Positions 58,014 through 64,000 of a stretch of DNA of 64,000 bases are shown here, one piece after another. Origin of the DNA: Nemertoderma westbladi (lineage: Eukaryota > Xenacoelomorpha > Nemertodermatida > Nemertodermatidae); contig JAUCBJ010006420.1 of assembly GCA_032718475.1 (NCBI GenBank), forward strand, positions 43,329 through 107,328, read 5' to 3'. The translations under genes were made by a program, and so were the position numbers. The first letter of the stretch is position 1. Each line of letters opens with the position of its first letter. Under the pieces are notes generated by a model. It was not told the DNA's origin. It worked only from the letters and a program-made list of their open reading frames with translations, and did no database searches.

Positions 58014-58259
58014 ATGGATAAGGACATTTATAACGTTGTCCCAGATTATTACTTGAACCCAACGACTGCCACACAGGTGATGGATCGGCCTCCGGTTATG
58101 GAGCGGAGCCATCTACCATGTGTGGTAGTCAATGTCGTGACTTCCCATAAGAAGAAGGTGGTCGGGAAGTCGCAGCAGCAACCAGCTGCTAAACGGTTGA
58201 AGACCGGTTACTACTCCATGGCATTCGTCATGTGTGAACCCTTAGTGATCCTATTATAA
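58014..58259 (+). CDS. Conserved exon MDKDIY of unknown function (copy B)
   Basis: 81 codons, after the splice-acceptor-like TTTTCACAG at 58005-58013, almost identical to 43213-43458 in copy A. The few differences are mostly substitutions (for example LTPTSAT versus LNPTTAT) and the frame is kept. It has the same nuclear-localisation-like KKKVVGK...PAAKRLK. The function is unknown. Confidence 0.5.
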   Translation: MDKDIYNVVPDYYLNPTTATQVMDRPPVMERSHLPCVVVNVVTSHKKKVVGKSQQQPAAKRLKTGYYSMAFVMCEPLVILL

Positions 58260-58765
58260 TAAGAACAATTTTTAATTAATATTGTGTTGTTTTTATCATA
58301 TTTCCGTATTTGTTACAGTTATATGTTTTTAATATTATATTTATTCTATTGTTAATTAGGGCTCATTTACATATTACTGTATGTAGTATATAACGTAGGT
58401 GGGTGATTTTGGATAATTTTATTATGCGTTATAAGGGTGAGGTGAGGTGGTAGGTTGGATGATTGGTTTTCAACGTTATAATTACAGACTTTAACTTTCG
58501 TGATACATCATAAAACATTTTTTGTACCAACAGTACATATTTATTAGTGTTTTAAACGCAATTAAGTTTTTTTTTCATTGTTAAGTAGTATAAACTAATA
58601 TTAAATAACGAAAAATAACATTTTTCTGATTAGTTATGTGAAATATCATCTCAGGTACATTAATTATAGCCAAAACTAAACCTTTTTTAACTCTGGGAGT
58701 GACAAAATCGAACACCGTATGGGAGGGAGGTGTTAAATAAATTGCAATTTTTTTGTTTTTTTTAG

Positions 58766-58925
58766 GGACCTATCGTCAGCTTCGACCTTTGTTGTGATGC
58801 AGTTGACCCCCGCCGATGCCAAGAAGTTTTACACTAATGGTATCGGCGTGGGGTCATTTATAGCCTTGGTAGCCCGGGATCCTGGCTCCACCAGGATTCC
58901 GGGGGGTGGAGTTGACCCGGCTCCC
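58766..58925 (+). pseudogene. Conserved exon CCDAVDP of unknown function (copy B)
   Basis: It starts after TTTTTTTTAG. The frame GPIVSFDLCCDAVDP is broken four bases short of A's version and continues in the next frame as ADAKKFYTNGIGVGSFIALV. Only six G's lie where A has its long run. Confidence 0.45.
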
Positions 58926-59236
58926 TGTAATCACTACGCGACACGCCCCCATACACTTACACCGACCAGCCAAATTCCCCCAACAACTCGCCTTAGCAGA
59001 GGGATTTGCAGAACTTGGGGGGTTCTGTGTTTATATGCAGAACCTCCACATAACGGGGGTAGGTTTTAAAATGTATTACTTTAACTTTAACTTAAAATTT
59101 ATATTTATTTTTAATTATAGGGTAGTTCCTGACAGGGGGGGGGGGGGGGGGGGTAATTGGTAATATAATACATTATGTATTAATTATGTACAAGGGGTAC
59201 ACTCACTTATGAATATTCCCACATTGTTTATTATAG

Positions 59237-59452
59237 GCGACAATGCAGAAAGTCTGTGGGGGGGCGGTTTGCCGCGGATTGAAGGGGACCAGCAACTGCC
59301 CCTGTTTCCGAACATCACTTCCCACTGTATGGTCCTTGGATTGCGACGTCGAGTTGACTCCTCATTTTGATGGGGAAGGGCGACGTGTTCTGCCACACGT
59401 TTTTTCGTTGTGGCAGTTCACGTCGCTCTTTTTCCAACTGGACCATATAAGA
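59237..59452 (+). pseudogene. Cys-rich exon of unknown function (copy B)
   Basis: Acceptor TTATAG at 59231-59236; possible donor GTAAGTG at 59453. The frame reads CGGAVCRGLKGTSNCPCF and DVELTPHFDGEGRR, then a hydrophobic end. With the acceptor at 59691 this defines a plausible 239-bp intron. Short Cys spacing may bind zinc. Confidence 0.45.
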
Positions 59453-59691
59453 GTAAGTGTTTTTAAATTTATGCATTATGTATTATAGTTGAAAACAATA
59501 ATTAAACCTATTCAAAAATGATAAAAAATGGACATGTTATTGGCTTCCTATATGGATTACTGGACATTTCAGATGGCAGTATATAAATATAATACTGCTT
59601 GTCCACAGTACCCTCTAAAAGTGGCAGCCCGCATAGGGCCCAGGATCTCGAAAGGGTTAATTTTATAATTAACTATGTTTAATATTTTCAG

Positions 59692-60282
59692 GCGCCACTA
59701 CGGATGAACCAAGATATCGACACCCGTGACCACCGGAACAACCTGTTGCAGTTATACGGAGGGAGAGGGTGGTACATCCTTGGCTGGGGTAAGCCGGCTA
59801 CCTCGGTCAATGGTGTACCTGAAGACGCCCGAGTACACATCACGAGAGTGATTCCGGCGGACCCTCTCTACCAATTTAACGTTTACGTCGCTGGGGCGGC
59901 GGCATTGCGGGAAGCACTTGGTCGGATTTATTCACGTTTATTCGTGGTATTAACTAGCGAGTTTGGCAACCATATGGAACGAGTTGGGGTGCCTGGAACG
60001 CAAGAAGTTCTGATTGGCCATGATCATGTTGTTGCACATTATTATGCATTTAAGCCATTGCAGAGAGGTACCACCCACCAGGAGCCTGCTGCAAGTGCAA
60101 GTGCAATACCTATGCATCATCCACAACTGCCTACAAACAGTGCTTCAGCATCACCATGTGGTGAACAACAACCACCCCTTCAACCTCAACCAACCCGTGG
60201 TATAAGCAATAGTATTTTGACTAGTATGTCTGCTTCTTTTTGGGACTATGAACTGAGCTTAATGCGTTGTTTGAACAGGTAA
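59692..60282 (+). CDS. Terminal exon GWGKPATS of unknown function (copy B)
   Basis: It follows TATTTTCAG. The frame starts before MNQDIDTRDHRNNLLQLYGG and runs to a stop at 60282. It contains WYILGWGKPATSVNGVPEDA, an Ala/Gly-rich helix (VAGAAALREALGR), FVVLTSEFGNHMERVGVPGT, then a Pro/Gln/Ser-rich linker and the end FWDYELSLMRCLNR. AACAG|GTAACAT at the stop is also a good splice donor, so the protein may continue. Copy A has the same exon with a 5' deletion and a frame break. No family was recognised. The stretch TTATTCGTGGTATTAACTA recurs at 63638. Confidence 0.5.
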   Translation, partial: APLRMNQDIDTRDHRNNLLQLYGGRGWYILGWGKPATSVNGVPEDARVHITRVIPADPLYQFNVYVAGAAALREALGRIYSRLFVVLTSEFGNHMERVGVPGTQEVLIGHDHVVAHYYAFKPLQRGTTHQEPAASASAIPMHHPQLPTNSASASPCGEQQPPLQPQPTRGISNSILTSMSASFWDYELSLMRCLNR

Positions 60283-60299
60283 CATATGACTGAGGTATG

Positions 60300-61560
60300 G
60301 CCTTGGCTGTGCAATGAATAAAGACAATCAGAGTAGTCACCTGAGTCTGAACCACTGATGTCACCATCATTGGTGGAACTGCTATCATTAGATATATCAT
60401 CAGACCGAGTCGTCTACTTCCTCTCATCGTTGCCATACCGCCATAACATGTTGCGCTGTCGCCTCAGATATTAATGATCCTCCCCATCAATTTAGACAAT
60501 ATCTATTGCCTACTGTTCAGCTGAAGAAACATGTGAACCTAGTAAAACCTACACTGTGTACACCTAACAGCTAGCTAGGCTACTACAGTACTACTGAACT
60601 GCTGACAGATAATGTATTAGGCCTACATCTACTGTATCAGGAAGTGTCCTGAAGCCACAAGAAGCACTGTATTTACAGTCCTGAACATTTCCAAACCATT
60701 TAGCTCTTTAAGCAAGTCAATGACATACCATGAATTAGGCTACTTCAAGAATATCTGATACTGGTAATGTATGAAATTTAAAAAAACGGATAATATAAAA
60801 AAGCCAGTAAGTACCGTATATAATATAGCCACTGCTGAGATTACATATACTGATATAGTCCACCACTTGCTGCTTAAGATTATGGGCTGAAATCCCCCAG
60901 CCTGCAGCAGTGGCATCCTCAGAGAACTGCACCAGCGGATGCTTCGGAATCTCCACCACATTGCAATCGAGATCATCTGCCACCTTGTGGAACCAACTTG
61001 TTGAATTGACGACCTAAATAATTTAAAAGTAATAGATAAAAGAATAAAAATAGAAGACAAACCGGAATGTAACTAATTTGTAGGCTAATATTTAATGAAT
61101 TAGGCCTAATAGAGATTATAATTTTTCAATTAAAATGTACAATCCAGTGGTTTTCGGAACAAAATATCAAATGACAAAGTAGGTCCACATGTTAAACTAA
61201 CCGGGGTTGGTGGCGGTGGTGGACATGTAGTATGCTGGTATGTGGCCATGGATGCGATCTCAAGCAGCCTATTAATTAAACCTGGGATACCTGAGTCATA
61301 TTGGGGCAATGCAAACTTGCATTAACAACAATACAACAATAATTGTATGTATTGTCTAGCGATGGTCCAGGTATACAGTGAATTGGAATTTCGTCAAGAT
61401 GGTGGGAAGTTAACCTGTAACCTGATTGAATAAAAAATTGGCAAGTAAAACCTGTTAGCTACCGGTAAAACTATATAAAAATGGAAATTAAATTTTCCAT
61501 TATAATAATTTCAATGGAAATTGAATTACTTCAAGAATATCTGATATATATATATATATT
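60300..61560. other. Interval with an unassigned minus-strand fragment
   Basis: A minus-strand stretch near 60870-60990 reads VVEIPKHPLVQFSEDATAAG and looks protein-like, but no family was recognised. It lies 3' of the piggyBac remnant and may belong to a different element. A TA/T tract lies at about 61543-61572. Confidence 0.4.
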
Positions 61561-61569
61561 TTTTTTTTT

Positions 61570-62003
61570 TGTGGAAATCTAAGAAGCAGTTCTTATTTCA
61601 TTACACAAAGCACAACATTGCACTTAGTGCATCGGGAAAAGGAATAGCCCCCCTGGCAATAGCGACATCTTCCTCTCCTTTTCCCAAATTCCGGGATATG
61701 ATCAACTTTATCAAATCGAACACATCTAGGCGGCATTGGAACAATAGCATGGGATTTCTTGGGATGTATAACAACATCGGAACTTGGACGTCTGGGACCA
61801 GAACTTTTTGATGATGATTTTCCAGTCTTCACAAGGTCATAAGCTATTGAAGCTTGGAAGTTTAGCAAGGTCAACTGTTTCTTTGGAATAATACCATGCT
61901 GTGAACAATGGCGGTGATACAAAGGCCAAGCGTTAGTAATACAAATTCCAATTAGGTAATAGAAAATACACATGTAATATTTAATGTACATGTAATGTCC
62001 CAA
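61570..62003 (-). pseudogene. piggyBac transposase C-terminus
   Basis: The minus strand has TNAWPLYHRHCSQHG, then KKQLTLLNFQASIAYDL, a Ser-rich linker, and the Cys-rich end CRYCQGGYSFSRCTKCNVVLC followed, after a frame slip, by NCFLDFH. This is the end of the DDE region plus the zinc-binding C-terminal domain of piggyBac-type transposases. The catalytic core is missing and the frame slips near 61600. It is not obviously linked to the piggyBac-like non-autonomous element at 21.6 kb. Confidence 0.85.
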
Positions 62004-63637
62004 ATGACGTACTAAAGGTAGTAGGAACTCGTGCTGGTGAACAGGCAGGAGGTATTACAGAAATATCTTTCACATCACCGAAATGAAGTTGGGACAATTG
62101 CTATCACTAGCCATGATTAAGTAACTAGTGGAAATCCTGCAGAGGATGATAATTCTTGAAAGGATACTGATTAAACTAATATCATCAATTCTATAACCAG
62201 TGAACCACAGTAATTGATTTTGTACTATCTTTCTTTTTTAATTATTTTGTGAGCGTAATCGAGCGGATATCTATTGTGTTGATTGTACACTGATTGTCAC
62301 ACTCCTCCCCCACCCGGCGCAGGTCTCCCACAACGAAGGCCATAAACAGGGGCCTTTAAACCGTGCGGATCCTCCCCCACCCGATGCAGAAGGCCATCGT
62401 CAGGCCAATGTAAATACCCCAGCTGCAGCATCCACTGAAGATGCCACCCAACGTTCAGCCCAAGTCGCTCCACTACAACACATCGGCGCAGAAAATGAAC
62501 TAAAAATATATTAAGTGACTATTAAGTGGTTTGTGGATATAGGGGCAAGAGAGTCTCTCTAATTAGAATTGAACGAATGTACCAGTAGTTATAATAGACT
62601 GCGACTGTTTGCTTTTTTTGTTTGCATATTTTAGTAAAATATGAAATTCTTTCAAAGTAAATAAATATTGAATAGAATTAATAGAACACATCTTTATTTA
62701 TTTTTGTGCCACGTTACCCCCCCCCCCCCCCCCCCGCCCTGCCCTTCTTAGGATTATTCATATATAAAAAATTATTTGTAATATTAAATATATCTCCCAC
62801 CTGCGCCCATCAACCCCAGCATTTAAAACGACTGACTAATTAGTGATAATCAATAATTAAATGTACCGTGAATTAATTAAGGAATTTGATTGGATATAGG
62901 TACATACATGAATTATACATGCATCATTTTTTTTAAAAACTATTAAAAATATTTTAGCGTTTAGTTAATTTATTTTGTTACCTACTCTATTACTAAACTG
63001 CATAATCTTGTAAGGCCTAATCTTGTATTAATCTTGTAATCTATCTAACAAATGATGTGACGCATTTCTGAATATTTTCGAGATTTTCAAGATTTTCGTA
63101 GTTATTTCCGTTATTTGGTAGATTAACCATCGAAATTGTAATTTTTGAGAAAATATTTTAAGCAATAATTTTGGATAAATAAACTTATTATAATAGTAGT
63201 TTACACTGGTAGTGCCTGCCTTGCCAATGTCCTATAGATATAATTACCCATTGCCAAGTAGTGATGAGATGATTGGACTGGTTGCAACTAATAGGCAATA
63301 GTTAGTATGCCAATGATTTATGATGCAGCAGCCAGGTTCTGTGCTGAAGCTGCAAAGCAGAACATGGAATAGGTTTGGGTACGTGGGGATGGAAACAGTA
63401 TGTTTGATGCGACTATTTCCTGGAGCATTCATGGGAATTTTCCAATAAGTATGCTCCTGGGTCATATGAACTGCCTTTTGCGGAATTTGTCGCACAACTA
63501 ACAAACCAATCTCCTGACGTTGTTTTTGGTAACTCCATTGTTCTTGAACCCCTCAGTATAATTTACTTGTTTATTCTAAAATTGTACTCCTAAAATGTAA
63601 TGTACTGTATTGTATTCTAAAATTGTAAAAATGTACT
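62004..63637. other. Non-coding interval
   Basis: It contains a short tandem pair around CCTCCCCCACCCGGCGCAG at about 62305-62390 and a C run at about 62719-62735. No recognisable gene was found. Confidence 0.5.
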
Positions 63638-63690
63638 ATGTTTATTCGTGGTATTAACTACTGAGTTTGGCAACCATATGGAACAAGATC
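63638..63690 (+). repeat. Short copy of the last exon of the segmental repeat
   Basis: About 50 bp (TTTATTCGTGGTATTAACTA, GAGTTTGGCAACCATATGGA) match 59937-59990 in copy B and 44753-44795 in A. It shows that fragments of this repeat are scattered further. Confidence 0.85.
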
Positions 63691-63854
63691 GTGGTGCTAA
63701 TAATATCATCTGATAATATCCAAGAAAATTGGTCTATATTATGAACAGTGCCATTCATATTGTTTTATGAAATATATCCGTTATCATTGCTGGCATTGGA
63801 TTGTTATATTGTGACACAGAAGCACAGGTACTCTCACCAGATGGTGAATGGTCA

Positions 63855-63965
63855 CTCTCACCAGATTCTCAATCCTGGCTGGCGTACTGCAAGGTGATAC
63901 ATTAGCTCCATTACTATTTGTAATTGTACTGGATACTGGATGAGGACGGCCACAAAGGGTGAAGA
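63855..63965 (+). pseudogene. RT fragment (motif B) of a LINE
   Basis: The plus strand reads ILAGVLQGDTLAPLLFVIVL, the conserved LQGD...P...F block of LINE reverse transcriptases, close to the RTE-like copy at 36600. It is only about 100 bp long, with the sequence breaking on both sides. Confidence 0.8.
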
Positions 63966-64000
63966 TCTGGATTAACACTTCAAGAACGCAGAAGTAGTAG

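Larger units (their letters stand above)
53108..60297 (+). mobile_element. Segmental repeat, copy B (plus strand, longest)
   Basis: B contains every block found in C and A in one orientation: PHD-like tail (53264), RNase H-like protein (53877), 30-bp array (54255-55385), Pro/Ser exon (55481), MDKDIY exon (58014), CCDAVDP exon (58766), Cys-rich exon (59237) and last exon (59692-60282). It has been altered by a 953-bp RTE insertion (55747-56699), replacement of one exon by unrelated sequence (57008-57534), a 300-bp deletion in the transposase-like gene near 54180, and an 18-G run at about 59136-59153 where A has three. No outer terminal repeats were found, so it could be a transposon or a host-gene-derived duplication. 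Confidence 0.88.

Overview
The window reads as nuclear DNA of a metazoan, probably a marine invertebrate. It is AT-rich, has gt...ag introns and one clear eukaryotic carrier gene, and is packed with transposable elements (TEs), minisatellites and long G or C runs. Nothing in it fixes the species; a deuterostome such as an echinoderm or hemichordate is only a guess. No tRNA or rRNA gene, bacterial operon or CRISPR array was seen.

Layout. 1-7.4 kb holds AT-rich spacer and a 3-kb minisatellite. 7.5-8.5 kb holds the one convincing host gene, an intronless SLC25A32-like mitochondrial carrier on the minus strand, with palindromic mini-elements and a second block of the same minisatellite family beside it. 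11.87-17.62 kb is a complete but dead pogo-like DNA transposon, with terminal inverted repeats (TIRs) and a TA target-site duplication (TSD), split by a 2.2-kb non-LTR retrotransposon with its own 13-bp TSD. 18.5-24.2 kb is a nested stack: a minus-strand LINE interrupted by an RTE-like fragment (12-bp TSD) and by a G-tract-ended foldback element, which itself carries a piggyBac-like non-autonomous element at TTAA. 24.9-32.4 kb holds BEL/Pao, Penelope-like (GIY-YIG) and Helitron remnants, plus an unrecognised broken coding region with two zinc knuckles. 34.4-37.6 kb is a nearly complete RTE-like LINE.

From 37.6 kb on, the window is dominated by three copies (C minus 37.6-41.97 kb, A plus 41.97-45.1 kb, B plus 53.1-60.3 kb) of a multi-exon segmental repeat that I cannot assign to a known family. 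It carries an RNase H-like transposase remnant, a PHD-like tail, a 1.1-kb array of 30-bp units that each hold a splice-donor-like motif, and several conserved exons of unknown function. C and A lie head to head and form a large imperfect palindrome. Between A and B (45.1-51.8 kb) a 175-bp inverted repeat encloses a 36-bp-TIR element, dozens of copies of a near-palindromic GGACAATTCGGTCC motif, an intact unrecognised 309-codon ORF, and a 1.77-kb rve-type DNA transposon with a 6-bp TSD. The last 3.7 kb holds a piggyBac C-terminal remnant and small repeat fragments.

The three homologous copies act as internal empty-site and length controls. They show that G runs expand independently in each copy, that an internally deleted RTE copy jumped into B (11-bp TSD), and that exon-sized deletions have broken each copy differently. 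All domain calls come from reading the translations by eye; none was tested by a database search.
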